DNA of 64,000 bases from Hyphomicrobiales bacterium (GCA_900467745.1 UBQW01000056.1:1-64000), one strand, 5' to 3'; shown: positions 9,977 through 19,576, counted from the first letter of the stretch. Notes: generated from the letters alone by a model not told the origin. Numbers and translations are program-made.

Positions 9977-10939
9977 TTAGAGCAGGCGCTCCAGATCGTC
10001 CAGCTTGTCGTTGATCAACCATCCGTAATAGTTCTCTTCCGGCCAGACCGTTTCGCCCGAGGCGCGGTTCTTGGCGGCCAGCGCTGCCGCGCGCTGGCGG
10101 GAATTGCCGAGATTGTAGAGCGTTGCCGTCAGGCCCGGATTCTTCGAGATATCCATGCCGGCGATCTGCTTGTAGTCGTCGATCGAGCGGCGCACGGCGG
10201 CGGCCACGAAGGCAAGCGAGATATCCGGGTCCATGATCGCCTTGTAGACGCTGCCGGCATCCTTCTCGTTGAGCTTGTCGATACCGGAAACCCTGCTGAC
10301 GAGGTCGGAGAGCATCAGGGCGGTCAGCGGATTGATCTGGCCGAGGCCGAAGGTCTGGCCGGCATAGAAGGGCTGGAAGAAGACGGCGCTGAAGCGGTTG
10401 TTCGGGAAGCTTTTACCGCCGACTGTCTTGCCGCGAAAATCGCTTTCCCAGACATCCTCGCGGCAGCTCCACAGCGTGTAGGAATCGCTCTTGCCGTTGC
10501 ATTCCGCGAACTGCGGCCGCTTGATGAAATCGTCCACATCCTCGCCGTCATAGGCGAAGCGGAAGCTCTGGCCGGCGTAGGACGCGGCCTTGACGTAATA
10601 GGACTGCAAGCGGTCGTAGGCGTCGACATTATAGGTGTGCTCGCCGACGATGGCGCCGATCACGTGGATCGGGTCGATGCCATAGGCGGCCGAGACCTTC
10701 TTGATCTTGCCCATCAGCTCGTGATCCGTCGCCAAGAGCTCATGGACCTTATCGTACTTGCGGTCGAAGGTGGTCTTGGTGCCCTTGGTGCGGCGGACCG
10801 ATGCGCCGGGAACGTTCGGCTGCTCCACGTTGCGATTGCCTGGCGGCACGAGCTGCATGGAAAAAGCGGGCGCGGCGGTCAAGACCGTGGCGGCAATTAC
10901 AAGGCTCGTCAGAAGGCGTCGCACGATCAGCTTTCCCAT
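9977..10939 (-). CDS. DUF1402 family exported protein, lytic-transglycosylase-like
   Basis: The product (320 residues from the ATG at 10939) begins with a cleavable signal peptide (LLTSLVIAATVLTAAPAFS), so it is periplasmic. It matches the rhizobial DUF1402 family, which has no assigned function. I see a lysozyme-like pattern: YGIDPIHVIGAIVGEHTYN (Glu at about 100) resembles the catalytic-helix motif of soluble lytic transglycosylases, and FGLGQINPLTA (about 197-207) resembles their GLMQ-P-TA motif. Cys147 and Cys159 could pair. Other ATGs at 10942, 10957 and farther upstream are possible but lengthen the stretch before the signal. The enzymatic role is inference. Confidence 0.8.
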   Translation of the reverse strand: MGKLIVRRLLTSLVIAATVLTAAPAFSMQLVPPGNRNVEQPNVPGASVRRTKGTKTTFDRKYDKVHELLATDHELMGKIKKVSAAYGIDPIHVIGAIVGEHTYNVDAYDRLQSYYVKAASYAGQSFRFAYDGEDVDDFIKRPQFAECNGKSDSYTLWSCREDVWESDFRGKTVGGKSFPNNRFSAVFFQPFYAGQTFGLGQINPLTALMLSDLVSRVSGIDKLNEKDAGSVYKAIMDPDISLAFVAAAVRRSIDDYKQIAGMDISKNPGLTATLYNLGNSRQRAAALAAKNRASGETVWPEENYYGWLINDKLDDLERLL

Positions 10940-11043
10940 CATTTCCAATAGAGGCATTTCCGGTATTGGTCGGCATTTCCAGCTTGGCTGGCGCGCTGAC
11001 TGTACCAAAATCTTGGCCGAATAATGCTGGCGCCAACAACAAA

Positions 11044-11075
11044 ACGGGCCTTTCACTAAAAAGTAAAAGGCCCGT
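11044..11075 (-). terminator. Intrinsic terminator of the hslVU unit
   Basis: Inverted repeat ACGGGCCTTT (11044-11053) and AAAGGCCCGT (11066-11075). On the minus strand the stem is followed by TTTTGTTGTTG. It lies about 70 bases beyond the hslU stop. Confidence 0.85.
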
Positions 11076-11142
11076 TGTCGAGAGTTCAGTCGGTCAAAGT
11101 TACGGCATCATGCCAGTAAAGCATGAGACCGGTGTTTGCGCA

Positions 11143-12453
11143 TCACAGAATGAAGCGCGAGAGGTCAGTGTTCTGGGCGAGATCGCCGACATGCTTGCGC
11201 ACATATTCGGCGTCGATGGTCACGGCGGTGCCGCCGCGATCCGGCGCGTTGAAGGAGATTTCGTCCAGCACGCGCTCCATCACCGTCTGCAGGCGGCGGG
11301 CGCCGATGTTTTCGACCGAGGCGTTCAGGTGAACGGCCACATCGGCGAGCGCATCGATGCCGTCATCGGTGAATTCGAGCGTCAGGCCTTCGGTTTCCAT
11401 CAGTGCCTTGTACTGGCGGATGAGGCTGGCCTCGGTTTCCGTCAGAATGCGGCGGAAGTCTTCCTTGGTCAGCGGGCGCAGCTCCACGCGGATCGGCAGG
11501 CGGCCCTGCAATTCCGGCAACAGGTCCGACGGCTTGGAGACGTGGAAGGCGCCCGATGCGATGAACAAGACGTGGTCGGTCTTCACCGGCCCGTACTTGG
11601 TCGACACGGTCGTTCCTTCGACCAGCGGCAGCAGATCGCGCTGCACGCCTTCACGCGAGACGCCGGCGCCCATGCCGCCATCGCGGGCGGCGATCTTGTC
11701 GATCTCGTCGAGGAAGACGATGCCGTCGTTTTCGACGGAGCGCACGGCCTCGCGCTGGATGACCTCATTGTCGATCAGCTTGTCGGATTCGTCGCGGATC
11801 AGGTCGGTATAGGAGGCCTTGACCGTGGTGCGCACCTTCTTGGTGCGGCCGCCCATGGCCTTGCCGAACATTTCCGACAGGTTGATCATGCCGATATTGC
11901 CACCACCGGGCATGCCGGGGATGTCGAGGCCGCCCATGCCGGTGCTGGTATCAGCCACTTCGATATCGATTTCCTTGTCGTCGAGCTCACCGGCGCGCAG
12001 CTTTTTGCGGAAACTGTCGCGCGTGGCCGGTGAGGCGGTCGATCCGACCAGCGCGTCAAGCACGCGTTCCTCGGCACTCATATGCGCCTTGGCCTCGACC
12101 TCGGCGCGCTTCTTTTCGCGCGCAAGGCCGATGCCGACCTCGACCAGGTCGCGGACGATCTGCTCGACATCGCGGCCGACATAGCCGACTTCGGTGAATT
12201 TGGTGGCCTCGACCTTGATGAAGGGGGCGCCGGCGAGCTTGGCGAGGCGGCGGGAGATTTCCGTCTTGCCGACGCCGGTCGGGCCGATCATCAGGATGTT
12301 CTTGGGCATCACTTCGTCGCGCAGGCTCTCATCGAGCTGCTGACGGCGCCAGCGGTTGCGCAACGCAATGGCGACGGCGCGCTTGGCGTCATGCTGGCCG
12401 ATGATGTGGCGGTCCAGCTCGGAGACGATTTCCCGGGGAGAAAAATTGGTCAT
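11143..12453 (-). CDS. hslU: HslU ATPase subunit of the HslVU protease
   Basis: The 436-residue AAA+ unfoldase has Walker A GPTGVGKT (57-64), Walker B in [11 protein letters not shown], the intermediate domain in the middle third, and the family C-terminus ending DLSRFIL, whose tail inserts into HslV. The ATG at 12453 is preferred: it follows an AGGA ribosome-binding site and gives the family N-terminus [14 protein letters not shown]. An upstream frame extension to 12522 has no matching family sequence. hslV lies just upstream, so the two proteasome-like subunits are co-transcribed. Confidence 0.97.
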   Translation of the reverse strand: MTNFSPREIVSELDRHIIGQHDAKRAVAIALRNRWRRQQLDESLRDEVMPKNILMIGPTGVGKTEISRRLAKLAGAPFIKVEATKFTEVGYVGRDVEQIVRDLVEVGIGLAREKKRAEVEAKAHMSAEERVLDALVGSTASPATRDSFRKKLRAGELDDKEIDIEVADTSTGMGGLDIPGMPGGGNIGMINLSEMFGKAMGGRTKKVRTTVKASYTDLIRDESDKLIDNEVIQREAVRSVENDGIVFLDEIDKIAARDGGMGAGVSREGVQRDLLPLVEGTTVSTKYGPVKTDHVLFIASGAFHVSKPSDLLPELQGRLPIRVELRPLTKEDFRRILTETEASLIRQYKALMETEGLTLEFTDDGIDALADVAVHLNASVENIGARRLQTVMERVLDEISFNAPDRGGTAVTIDAEYVRKHVGDLAQNTDLSRFIL

Positions 12454-12528
12454 GATATCCTCTTGGCTTTCCTGCTCCGGCCGGCCGTTCTCGGCCCGGC
12501 CCACAGGACCCATTGTGAACAATTGCCG

Positions 12529-13053
12529 TTATTCGGCGTCGAGCGTTTCGACCACGAGATTGTGGTTGGTGTAGACGCAGATATCGGCGGCGATATCGAG
12601 CGCGCGGCGCGCCACTTCTTCGGCCGACTTGTCGCTGTCCATCAGCGCGCGGGCGGCGGCGAAGGCGTAGTTGCCGCCAGAGCCAATAGCGATCGCGCCA
12701 TGTTCGGGCTCGAGCACGTCGCCGTTGCCGGTGATCGCCAGCGTCACCGATTTGTCGGCGACCAGCATCATGGCTTCGAGATTGCGCAGATACTTGTCGG
12801 TGCGCCAATCCTTCGCGAGCTCGACTGCGGCGCGCATCAGCTGGCCGGGATACTGCTCGAGCTTCTTTTCAAGCCGCTCCAGAAGCGTGAAGGCATCCGC
12901 GGTGGCGCCGGCGAAACCGGCAATGACGTCGCCCTTGCCGATGCGGCGCACCTTGCGGGCATTGCCCTTCATGACGGTCTGGCCGAGGCTGACCTGTCCG
13001 TCGCCCGCCATGATGACCTTGCCGCCCTTTCGAACTGTAATAATGGTTGTCAT
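12529..13053 (-). CDS. hslV: HslV peptidase subunit of the HslVU protease
   Basis: The 174-residue threonine peptidase begins [20 protein letters not shown]. After removal of the initiator Met, the new N-terminal Thr is the nucleophile, followed by the family GDGQVSLG segment. It forms the proteolytic core capped by HslU rings and degrades heat-damaged and regulatory proteins. It is the first gene of the hslVU unit and is divergent from hisB across 177 bases. I did not find a convincing heat-shock sigma promoter by eye. Confidence 0.97.
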   Translation of the reverse strand: MTTIITVRKGGKVIMAGDGQVSLGQTVMKGNARKVRRIGKGDVIAGFAGATADAFTLLERLEKKLEQYPGQLMRAAVELAKDWRTDKYLRNLEAMMLVADKSVTLAITGNGDVLEPEHGAIAIGSGGNYAFAAARALMDSDKSAEEVARRALDIAADICVYTNHNLVVETLDAE

Positions 13054-13230
13054 CGAATATACCCTAGCCCGTCAGGCGGGCCCTTACCTCGGGCCGCACA
13101 TCGGCCCTGTTGAGCCCTATGTAAGTTGGCGAATGCCGATTGCAATTGGCTTCGATTTCTCGACCCGCGCTTCTGGATATTTCCCGGCACGCCTGATAAG
13201 GAACCCGCGTATTTCCGGAGGGAGCGCCAT

Positions 13231-13839
13231 ATGGCCGAGACCGCAGCAAGCCGTACGGGATCCGTATCCCGCAAGACCAACGAGACCTCGGTTTCCGTTT
13301 CCGTCAATCTCGACGGCACCGGGAAATCGACGATTTCGACCGGCGTCGGCTTCTTCGACCATATGCTCGACCAACTGTCACGACATTCGCTGATCGACAT
13401 GGAGATCGAGACCAAGGGCGATCTGCACGTCGACGACCACCATGCGGTGGAAGACACGGGCATCGCCATCGGCCAGGCCATCGCCAAGGCGCTCGGCGAC
13501 CGTCGCGGCATCACCCGCTACGCCTCGATCGACCTTGCCATGGACGAGACGATGACGAAGGCCGCCGTCGATCTCTCCGGCCGCCCCTTTCTCGTCTGGA
13601 ACGTGTCGTTCAGCGCACCGAAGATCGGCACCTTCGACACCGAACTCGTCCGCGAATTCTTCCAGGCACTCGCCCAGAACGCCGGGATCACCTTGCATAT
13701 CCTGAACCATTATGGTGCCAACAACCACCATATTGCCGAGACATGCTTCAAGGCCGTCGCCCGCGCGCTGCGCACGGCGACAGAGATCGATCCTAGGCAG
13801 GCGGGCCGTGTACCCTCTACGAAGGGCACGCTCGTCTAA
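13231..13839 (+). CDS. hisB: Imidazoleglycerol-phosphate dehydratase
   Basis: The 202-residue protein catalyses the sixth step of histidine synthesis. Its paired metal-binding motifs are intact: [23 protein letters not shown] and, near the C-terminus, NNHHIAE. It is the monofunctional form, without a histidinol-phosphatase domain. The ATG at 13231 follows a GGAGGG ribosome-binding site at 13217-13222; the longer frame from 13126 lacks family sequence. It opens the his cluster reading rightwards. Confidence 0.96.
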   Translation: MAETAASRTGSVSRKTNETSVSVSVNLDGTGKSTISTGVGFFDHMLDQLSRHSLIDMEIETKGDLHVDDHHAVEDTGIAIGQAIAKALGDRRGITRYASIDLAMDETMTKAAVDLSGRPFLVWNVSFSAPKIGTFDTELVREFFQALAQNAGITLHILNHYGANNHHIAETCFKAVARALRTATEIDPRQAGRVPSTKGTLV

Positions 13840-13862
13840 GCCCCTTCAGGGAGCTTGACGAC

Positions 13863-14345
13863 ATGACTTCCAGCTATCTGGTTCTGACCGCCCCTGGCGG
13901 CACCGATACCAAGCATGAGAAGACGCGCTTCATTCGCGACGGCTTTACCGTGCTCGGCTTCCTGTTTCCCTGGATCTGGCTCGCCGTTCACCGGCTGTGG
14001 CTCTACGCGGTCGCCGCCTTTCTCTTGCAGAGCATCGGCGGCGCGCTGATGGATCAACCCAGACTGTGGCTGGTCGGATTTGCCGTGACCTTCGGCACCA
14101 GCCTGCTTGTCGGGTTCGAGGGGCAGAACCTGCGGGTTCGCAACCTTGCCTCCAAAGGCTGGCAGGACGATGCGCTGATTTCGGCCGATCGGCTCGATGT
14201 GGCCGAGGAAATCTACTTTTCTGAAATTCAGACCGATCTCCGTGACGGCACTCCCTTGCCGTCGCCCAAATGGGATGGTGGGAGCCGCACAGAGCGCGGC
14301 ACCGCCACATCCCTCGGTCTCTTTGGCTTTGATGGAGGACGCTGA
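13863..14345 (+). CDS. DUF2628 membrane protein within the his cluster
   Basis: This 160-residue protein belongs to DUF2628, a small family of inner-membrane proteins without a known function. Two hydrophobic segments occupy about residues 28-65 and 68-85. The remainder is a soluble C-terminal tail. Its gene sits 23 bases after hisB and overlaps hisH by one base (TGATG), so it is translationally coupled into the histidine operon. This position recurs in related rhizobia, yet no histidine-related role is established. Confidence 0.8.
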   Translation: MTSSYLVLTAPGGTDTKHEKTRFIRDGFTVLGFLFPWIWLAVHRLWLYAVAAFLLQSIGGALMDQPRLWLVGFAVTFGTSLLVGFEGQNLRVRNLASKGWQDDALISADRLDVAEEIYFSEIQTDLRDGTPLPSPKWDGGSRTERGTATSLGLFGFDGGR

Positions 14346-14995
14346 TGCGCGTCGCAATTATCGATTACGGTTCCGGCAATCTGCGTTCAGCGACGAAGGC
14401 CTTTGAACGGGCCGCCCGCGAGGCCGGCGTAGACGCGGTGATCGACCTCACCGACAAGGCAGACGTCGTGGCCGCTGCCGATCGCGTCGTGCTGCCGGGT
14501 GTCGGCGCCTATGCCGATTGCCGCCGTGGGCTGGACGCCGTGCCCGGGATGACCGAGGCGCTGATCGACATCGTCGAGAAGAAGGCGCGGCCGTTCCTCG
14601 GCATCTGCGTCGGGATGCAGCTAATGTCCTCGCGCGGGCTGGAGAAGACCACGACCGAGGGCCTCGGCTGGATTCCCGGCGATGTCGTTGAAATGACGCC
14701 TGATGATCCCAATCTGAAGATACCGCAGATCGGCTGGAACACGCTGGACCTGAAGCGCCCTCACCCGCTGTTCGAGGGTATTGCGACCGGCTCCGACGGG
14801 CTGCATGCCTATTTCGTGCATTCCTACCATCTGGCCGCCCGAAACCCCGAGGATGTGATCGCGACCACCGGCTACGGCGGACCGCTGACGGCCTTTGTCG
14901 GCCGCGACAACATGGCGGGCGCGCAGTTTCATCCTGAGAAGAGCCAGAAGCTCGGTCTGGCTCTAATCAGAAACTTCCTTCAATGGAAACCCTAG
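14345..14995 (+). CDS. hisH: Imidazole glycerol phosphate synthase, glutaminase subunit HisH
   Basis: The 216-residue class I glutamine amidotransferase carries the nucleophile Cys in GICVGMQLM (about residue 84) and the His-Glu pair in GAQFHPEKS. It releases ammonia from glutamine for HisF. It is coupled to the upstream DUF2628 gene by a one-base overlap. Its TAG stop interlocks with the stop of the opposite-strand orphan gene (CTAG), and hisA, which normally follows directly, is pushed about 550 bases downstream. Confidence 0.96.
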   Translation: MRVAIIDYGSGNLRSATKAFERAAREAGVDAVIDLTDKADVVAAADRVVLPGVGAYADCRRGLDAVPGMTEALIDIVEKKARPFLGICVGMQLMSSRGLEKTTTEGLGWIPGDVVEMTPDDPNLKIPQIGWNTLDLKRPHPLFEGIATGSDGLHAYFVHSYHLAARNPEDVIATTGYGGPLTAFVGRDNMAGAQFHPEKSQKLGLALIRNFLQWKP

Positions 14996-15276
14996 CTAAA
15001 CATATCTAGCTGACCGGGCGATGAAGGTGGTGGCCTTGAAATAACTTGCCGCCTTGGAGTGTGAGGCATCGGATTCGTCTGGAGCGCCAAATGAGGGTGC
15101 TCTTTCTTAAACTCCTCGTAGGCAATCAAACGAGTTCCATTGTTCTTTTGCTCGGTCCAAACCTCATAGAAACGAAAAGGGCTTCTTTCATAGCGAAGGA
15201 CCAGCGCCTGCACGCCTTCTCCCATCCACTTAGCTTTCCATATCGCGACCGCTTCGTCGTTAGTAAAATAAGTCAT
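14992..15276 (-). CDS. Orphan protein with C-terminal clamp-binding-like motif
   Basis: I do not recognise this gene. The preferred ATG (15276) follows a GGAG site by six bases and gives 94 residues; in-frame ATGs at 15288, 15291 and 15360 could extend it up to 122. The N-terminal half looks folded ([32 protein letters not shown]). A Pro/Ser-rich linker then leads to the extreme C-terminus QLDMFS. QLDMF fits the bacterial sliding-clamp-binding consensus QL(S/D)(L/M)F, as found in DNA polymerases and repair factors. The local base composition is clearly poorer in GC than the flanking his genes, suggesting acquisition. A replication or repair role is inference from the motif. Confidence 0.6.
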   Translation of the reverse strand: MTYFTNDEAVAIWKAKWMGEGVQALVLRYERSPFRFYEVWTEQKNNGTRLIAYEEFKKEHPHLALQTNPMPHTPRRQVISRPPPSSPGQLDMFS

Positions 15277-15403
15277 ACACCGCTCCATCATGGATCGGAG
15301 ATGCCAGCCATCAGAGGATTTGATTTGACGACATTTCAGCGCTGTGCCATTTGCCGTCATGTAGGAATATCCTATTCCGTGGCATCTCAGTTGCTTCGGA
15401 AGC

Positions 15404-15432
15404 AAAAAGCCGGGCCGGAATCCCGGCTTTTT
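15404..15432. terminator. Bidirectional terminator inside the his cluster
   Basis: Inverted repeat AAAAAGCCGGG (15404-15414) and CCCGGCTTTTT (15422-15432) with a seven-base loop. It gives a GC stem followed by a T-run on either strand. It separates transcription of hisH from hisA and would also stop any leftward transcript before the orphan gene. Confidence 0.85.
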
Positions 15433-15491
15433 GTGTTGGCGAATCGAGTCATATCCCGATTCCGAGCAGGAGTCTCGCCCGAGCCCGTGAA

Positions 15492-15520
15492 TTGCACAGC
15501 CGCAAGCGTTCTCGTTATGT
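15492..15520 (+). promoter_or_regulatory. Possible hisA promoter
   Basis: TTGCAC (15492-15497), a 17-base spacer, and TTATGT (15515-15520) lie 28 bases before the hisA ATG. Because the terminator at 15404-15432 cuts hisA off from hisH, hisA-hisF-hisE-coaA need a promoter in this interval. The boxes are imperfect. Confidence 0.35.
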
Positions 15521-15548
15521 GCTTCATTTCATCCAGAGTTGGTTTACA

Positions 15549-16298
15549 ATGATCCTCTTCCCCGCCATCGACCTCAAGGACGGCCAGTGCGTTCGCCTCA
15601 AGCTGGGCGATATGGAACAGGCCACCGTCTACAATCCCGACCCCGGCGCGCAGGCTAAGGCCTTCGAGGACCAGGGCTTCGAATGGCTGCACGTGGTCGA
15701 CCTTAACGGCGCTTTCGCCGGCGAGAGCGTCAACGGTGCTGCCGTCGATGCGATCCTGAAGGCCACGAAGAACCCGGTGCAGCTGGGCGGCGGCATCCGC
15801 ACGCTCGATCATATCGAAAGCTGGCTCAGCCGAGGGCTGTCGCGGGTAATCCTCGGCACCGTTGCCGTGCGCGATCCGGCGCTTGTGATCGAGGCCTGCA
15901 AGAAATTCCCGGGCCATGTTGCCGTCGGCATCGACGCCAAGGGCGGCAAGGTGGCTGTCGAGGGTTGGGCGGAAGCGTCCGAGCTCGGCATCATCGAGCT
16001 GGCTAAAAAATTCGAGGGCGCCGGTGTCGCGGCGATCATCTACACCGATATCGACCGCGATGGCATCCTGACCGGGATCAACTGGGATTCGACGCTGGAA
16101 TTGGCGGACGCCGTATCGATCCCCGTCATAGCGTCGGGCGGACTGGCCTCGATCGACGACATCAAGCGGATGCTGAAGCCGGATGCCGCAAAGCTCGAGG
16201 GCGCGATTTCGGGACGGGCGCTCTATGATGGCCGTATCGATCCCGCTGAAGCGCTGGCGCTTATCAAAGCGTCGCGCGCGAAGGAGACCGCGCAATGA
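15549..16298 (+). CDS. hisA: Phosphoribosylformimino-AICAR ribotide isomerase HisA
   Basis: The 249-residue (beta/alpha)8 barrel begins with the family N-terminus [17 protein letters not shown], which fixes the start at 15549. The two phosphate-binding motifs ([16 protein letters not shown]) and catalytic Asp residues ([17 protein letters not shown]) are present. It isomerises ProFAR to PRFAR. The upstream reading-frame extension from 15351 runs through the terminator and is not coding. It overlaps hisF by four bases (ATGA), so the pair is translationally coupled. Confidence 0.96.
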   Translation: MILFPAIDLKDGQCVRLKLGDMEQATVYNPDPGAQAKAFEDQGFEWLHVVDLNGAFAGESVNGAAVDAILKATKNPVQLGGGIRTLDHIESWLSRGLSRVILGTVAVRDPALVIEACKKFPGHVAVGIDAKGGKVAVEGWAEASELGIIELAKKFEGAGVAAIIYTDIDRDGILTGINWDSTLELADAVSIPVIASGGLASIDDIKRMLKPDAAKLEGAISGRALYDGRIDPAEALALIKASRAKETAQ

Positions 16299-17077
16299 CC
16301 CTGAAGGCTCGCGTCATTCCCTGCCTCGACGTCAAGGACGGCCGTGTCGTCAAGGGCGTCAACTTCCTCAACCTCGTCGATGCCGGCGATCCCGTCGAGG
16401 CCGCCAAGGCCTATGATGCAGCCGGCGCGGACGAACTCTGCTTCCTGGACATCACCGCCTCCTCCGACAACCGCGAGACGATCTTCGACGTGGTGTCGCG
16501 TACGGCCGACCAGTGCTTCATGCCGGTTACCGTCGGCGGCGGTGTTCGCACGATCGCAGACATTCGCAAGCTCTTGCTTTGCGGCGCCGACAAGGTCTCG
16601 ATCAATTCGGCCGCCGTCAGCAATCCGGATTTCGTGGCGGAAGCGGCCGACAAGTTTGGCGACCAATGCATCGTCGTCTCGATCGACGCCAAGCGGCGGC
16701 AGACGCCTGCTGATGGCGAGGCCAGCGACTGGGAAATCTACACCCATGGCGGTCGCAACGCGACGGGCATCGATGCGGTGGATTTCGCGCGACGGATGGT
16801 CGAGCGCGGGGCCGGCGAATTGCTGGTGACCTCGATGGACCGCGACGGAACGAAAGCCGGCTACGATCTGGCGCTGACGCGGGCGATCGCGGATGCGGTG
16901 CGCGTTCCCGTCATTGCGTCCGGCGGTGTGGGCGACCTCGACGATCTCGTGGCCGGCGTCAAGGAAGGCCATGCGACGGCGGTTCTCGCCGCCTCGATCT
17001 TCCACTTCGGCACCTATTCCGTCGGCGAAGCGAAGCGCTATATGTCTTCCTGCGGCATCGACATGCGTCTCGACTGA
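16295..17077 (+). CDS. hisF: Imidazole glycerol phosphate synthase, cyclase subunit HisF
   Basis: The 260-residue barrel protein is the cyclase partner of HisH. It has the paired catalytic Asp motifs ([14 protein letters not shown] at the start; [13 protein letters not shown] in the second half) and phosphate-binding loops ([15 protein letters not shown]). It uses ammonia from HisH to make imidazole glycerol phosphate and AICAR. Coupled to hisA by a four-base overlap and followed by hisE after 13 bases. Confidence 0.97.
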   Translation: MTLKARVIPCLDVKDGRVVKGVNFLNLVDAGDPVEAAKAYDAAGADELCFLDITASSDNRETIFDVVSRTADQCFMPVTVGGGVRTIADIRKLLLCGADKVSINSAAVSNPDFVAEAADKFGDQCIVVSIDAKRRQTPADGEASDWEIYTHGGRNATGIDAVDFARRMVERGAGELLVTSMDRDGTKAGYDLALTRAIADAVRVPVIASGGVGDLDDLVAGVKEGHATAVLAASIFHFGTYSVGEAKRYMSSCGIDMRLD

Positions 17078-17090
17078 GACTGAAAGCGAT

Positions 17091-17414
17091 ATGATGAGCG
17101 AATTCACACTCAGCGACCTCGAAAAGATCGTCGACGCGCGTTCAAAAGCGTCGCCCGACGAATCCTGGACGGCGAAGCTCGTAGCGGCTGGCCAGCCGAA
17201 GGCGGCGAAGAAGCTTGGCGAGGAAGCGATCGAAGCGGTGATGGCGGCCGTCACCGACGACCGCGAAAACCTCACCTACGAGGCGGCCGACGTGCTCTAT
17301 CATCTCTTGGTCGTATTGAAGATCGCCGGTATTCCGCTACAAGATGTCATGGCGGAACTTGAGCGGCGTACCGCTCAATCCGGCCTCAGGGAGAAGGCCA
17401 GTCGGCAAAGCTGA
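17091..17414 (+). CDS. hisE: Phosphoribosyl-ATP diphosphatase HisE
   Basis: The 107-residue all-alpha NTP pyrophosphohydrolase performs the second histidine step. The metal-binding signature is visible as [13 protein letters not shown] followed by [13 protein letters not shown]. It is the stand-alone form, not fused to HisI. The start at 17091 (ATGATG) is chosen because the family sequence begins with [12 protein letters not shown]. It shares one base with coaA (TGATG), so histidine synthesis and CoA synthesis genes are co-transcribed here. Confidence 0.95.
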   Translation: MMSEFTLSDLEKIVDARSKASPDESWTAKLVAAGQPKAAKKLGEEAIEAVMAAVTDDRENLTYEAADVLYHLLVVLKIAGIPLQDVMAELERRTAQSGLREKASRQS

Positions 17415-18409
17415 TGGGTATCGCAAGACAGATCACCGGTGCGCCCGAGGCGCACGATCATTTCCAGGCGAATGCCTATTCGCCCTATCACTTCTTTTCT
17501 TCCGAGGAATGGGCGAAGTTCAGGGCGGATACGCCGATGACGCTGACCTCCGACGAGGTCAAGCGGCTGCGCTCGATGGGCGACCCGATCGATCTCGACG
17601 AAGTCCGGCGCATCTATCTCTCGGTGTCGCGCCTGCTTTCGGCGCATGTGGAATCGTCGCTGCTCCTGTTCAAGCAGCGCAACCGGTTCCTCAGCCTGTC
17701 GAACGTGGCGAAGACGCCGTTCGTGATAGGGATCGCCGGCTCCGTGGCGGTGGGGAAATCGACCACCGCGCGTATCTTGAAGGAGCTGCTTCGCCGCTGG
17801 CCATCGAGCCCGAAAGTGGATCTGGTGACCACGGACGGCTTTCTCTATCCGAACGCCGTGCTGCAGCGGGAAAACCTGATGCAGCGCAAGGGTTTCCCCG
17901 AGAGTTACGACACGGGCGCGATCCTGCGGTTTCTGGCGGCGATCAAGGCCGGGCAGCCGGACGTCAAGGCGCCATCCTATTCGCACCTCGTCTATGACGT
18001 GCTGCCGAACGAATACAAGATCATCGACCGGCCGGATATCCTGATCTTCGAAGGCATCAATGTGCTGCAATCGCGCGACCTGCCGGCGGGCGGCAAGATC
18101 GTGCCGATGGTCTCGGACTTCTTCGACTTCTCGATCTATATCGACGCGGACGAAAGCCGGATTCACGACTGGTACGTGACCCGTTTCATGGGCCTGCGCG
18201 AGACCGCGTTTCGCGATCCGAACTCGTTCTTCCATCGCTATGCCTCGATCAGCGAGGAGGAAGCGCTGTCGATCGCCGAGGGGCTCTGGCAGAACATCAA
18301 CCTCAAGAACCTGCGCGAAAACATCCTGCCGACGCGTCCGCGCGCGGATCTCATCCTGCGCAAGGGGCAGAATCACCTGATCGAGCAGGTGGCGCTGCGC
18401 AAGCTTTAA
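17414..18409 (+). CDS. coaA: Type I pantothenate kinase
   Basis: The 331-residue enzyme phosphorylates pantothenate in the first committed step of coenzyme A synthesis. The P-loop [15 protein letters not shown] lies near residues 110-124, followed by the family [12 protein letters not shown]-type segment (here [11 protein letters not shown]). Type I enzymes are typically feedback-inhibited by CoA. It is the last gene of the his unit. Its TAA stop interlocks with the stop of the convergent alkB-like gene (TTAA), a four-base overlap. Confidence 0.95.
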   Translation: MGIARQITGAPEAHDHFQANAYSPYHFFSSEEWAKFRADTPMTLTSDEVKRLRSMGDPIDLDEVRRIYLSVSRLLSAHVESSLLLFKQRNRFLSLSNVAKTPFVIGIAGSVAVGKSTTARILKELLRRWPSSPKVDLVTTDGFLYPNAVLQRENLMQRKGFPESYDTGAILRFLAAIKAGQPDVKAPSYSHLVYDVLPNEYKIIDRPDILIFEGINVLQSRDLPAGGKIVPMVSDFFDFSIYIDADESRIHDWYVTRFMGLRETAFRDPNSFFHRYASISEEEALSIAEGLWQNINLKNLRENILPTRPRADLILRKGQNHLIEQVALRKL

Positions 18410-19017
18410 GGCGTTACACGCCGAAGCGTGAGGTTGATGCGGCCGCCATTCTTCAGAAGCGTGGATGTCGACGGATAGATTCGGTCAACGCCGTGGAAGC
18501 ACAACCGCCCCTGCCCGCCGAGAATGACTACATCGCCGCTTGAGAGCTTGAAGGACGTGGTCTTGTCCGTTCGCTCCGGGCCACCGACGCGAAACAGGCA
18601 GGTGTTTCCGAGCGAAATGGACACGACGGGCGCTGAAAGGTCCTGCTCGTCCTTGTCCTGATGCAGGCCCATCTTGGCGTCGTCGGCATAGAAATTCACG
18701 AGGCAGGCCTCGGGCGGCTTTTCGTAACCCGACACGTCGTTCCAGATATCAAGCAGTTCACCCGGGATTTCGGGCCATGGCTTTCCCGTGGCTGGATGGG
18801 TCGGTTGGTAGCGGTAGCCGCGCTCCTTGTCGGTGACCCAGCCGAGCGAGCCGCAATTGGTCATGCGCACCGACATGGGCTTGCCGGTGCCGGGCATGAC
18901 GGGTGTGTAGAGCGGCGCCTGCGTGACGATGCTGCGGATGATGTCGACCAGCGCTTCCTGGCGGGGGCGGCTCAGATAATCCGGGCTGTGGCGAATGCCG
19001 TTCGGCAGTTGCAGCAT
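18406..19017 (-). CDS. alkB: AlkB-like 2-oxoglutarate/Fe(II) dioxygenase
   Basis: The 203-residue protein matches bacterial AlkB, which removes methyl groups such as 1-methyladenine and 3-methylcytosine from DNA or RNA by oxidation. Iron ligands HxD are visible in [11 protein letters not shown]. The second His is in LCFHGVDR, and the 2-oxoglutarate-binding arginines sit in [11 protein letters not shown] at the C-terminus. It follows arfB by 15 bases and is probably co-transcribed with it. No Ada or other adaptive-response gene is adjacent. Confidence 0.92.
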   Translation of the reverse strand: MLQLPNGIRHSPDYLSRPRQEALVDIIRSIVTQAPLYTPVMPGTGKPMSVRMTNCGSLGWVTDKERGYRYQPTHPATGKPWPEIPGELLDIWNDVSGYEKPPEACLVNFYADDAKMGLHQDKDEQDLSAPVVSISLGNTCLFRVGGPERTDKTTSFKLSSGDVVILGGQGRLCFHGVDRIYPSTSTLLKNGGRINLTLRRVTP

Positions 19018-19032
19018 CGTGCCCTCCCCTGA

Positions 19033-19467
19033 CTACTCGCCGCTCGGGCGGCTGCGCATCTTCTTGACGTCGGAGCGGCCGGACTTGGCCTTCAGCCGGC
19101 GTTCCACGGAGCCCTTGGTCGGCTTGGTCTTCTTGCGCGGCGGCGGCGGTGGCTTGGCGGCCTCGAGGATCAGCTCCTTCAGCCGCTCGCGCGCATCCTC
19201 GCGATTGCGTTCCTGGCTGCGGAAGCGGCTGGCTTCGATCATCAGCACGCCTTCCTTGGACATGCGACGGCCCGCCAGTTTCACGGCGTTTATCTTGACC
19301 CGCTCGTTCAGCGCCGGCGAATTCTGGATGTTGAAGAAGAGCTGGACTGATGTCGAAACCTTGTTGACGTTCTGTCCGCCGGGGCCACCCGCCAGAACGA
19401 ACTGTTCCGTCAGTTCCCATCCGGAGATGGTGATCCTGTCGTTGATATAGAGCGGGTCGCTGGCCAT
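19033..19467 (-). CDS. arfB: Alternative ribosome-rescue peptidyl-tRNA hydrolase ArfB
   Basis: The 144-residue protein has the release-factor catalytic GGQ motif (AGGPGGQNVNKVST) near residues 28-40 and a basic C-terminal tail (KKTKPTKGSVERRLKAKSGR and beyond), which in ArfB enters the empty mRNA channel. It frees ribosomes stalled on mRNAs lacking a stop codon, as a back-up to tmRNA. It is the first gene of a short unit with alkB. Confidence 0.93.
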   Translation of the reverse strand: MASDPLYINDRITISGWELTEQFVLAGGPGGQNVNKVSTSVQLFFNIQNSPALNERVKINAVKLAGRRMSKEGVLMIEASRFRSQERNREDARERLKELILEAAKPPPPPRKKTKPTKGSVERRLKAKSGRSDVKKMRSRPSGE

Positions 19468-19520
19468 GTGATGTCTATCTCACATCGCCTCCCGCTTGGA
19501 AAGGCGCTTCAAAACGCGCA

Positions 19521-19546
19521 AAACCCGACCTTTCCAGGCCGGGTTT
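19521..19546 (-). terminator. Intrinsic terminator of pckA
   Basis: Inverted repeat AAACCCGACC (19521-19530) and GGCCGGGTTT (19537-19546), with one G-T pair. On the minus strand the stem is followed by TTTTGCG. It lies about 30 bases past the pckA stop. Confidence 0.75.
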
Positions 19547-19576
19547 CACGTGAATCATCAATCAGTTGTCGCTGAT

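Noticed and set aside
15351-15548. N-terminal extension of hisA back to 15351
   Set aside because: It crosses the terminator and the opposite-strand orphan gene; HisA proteins begin at [12 protein letters not shown].
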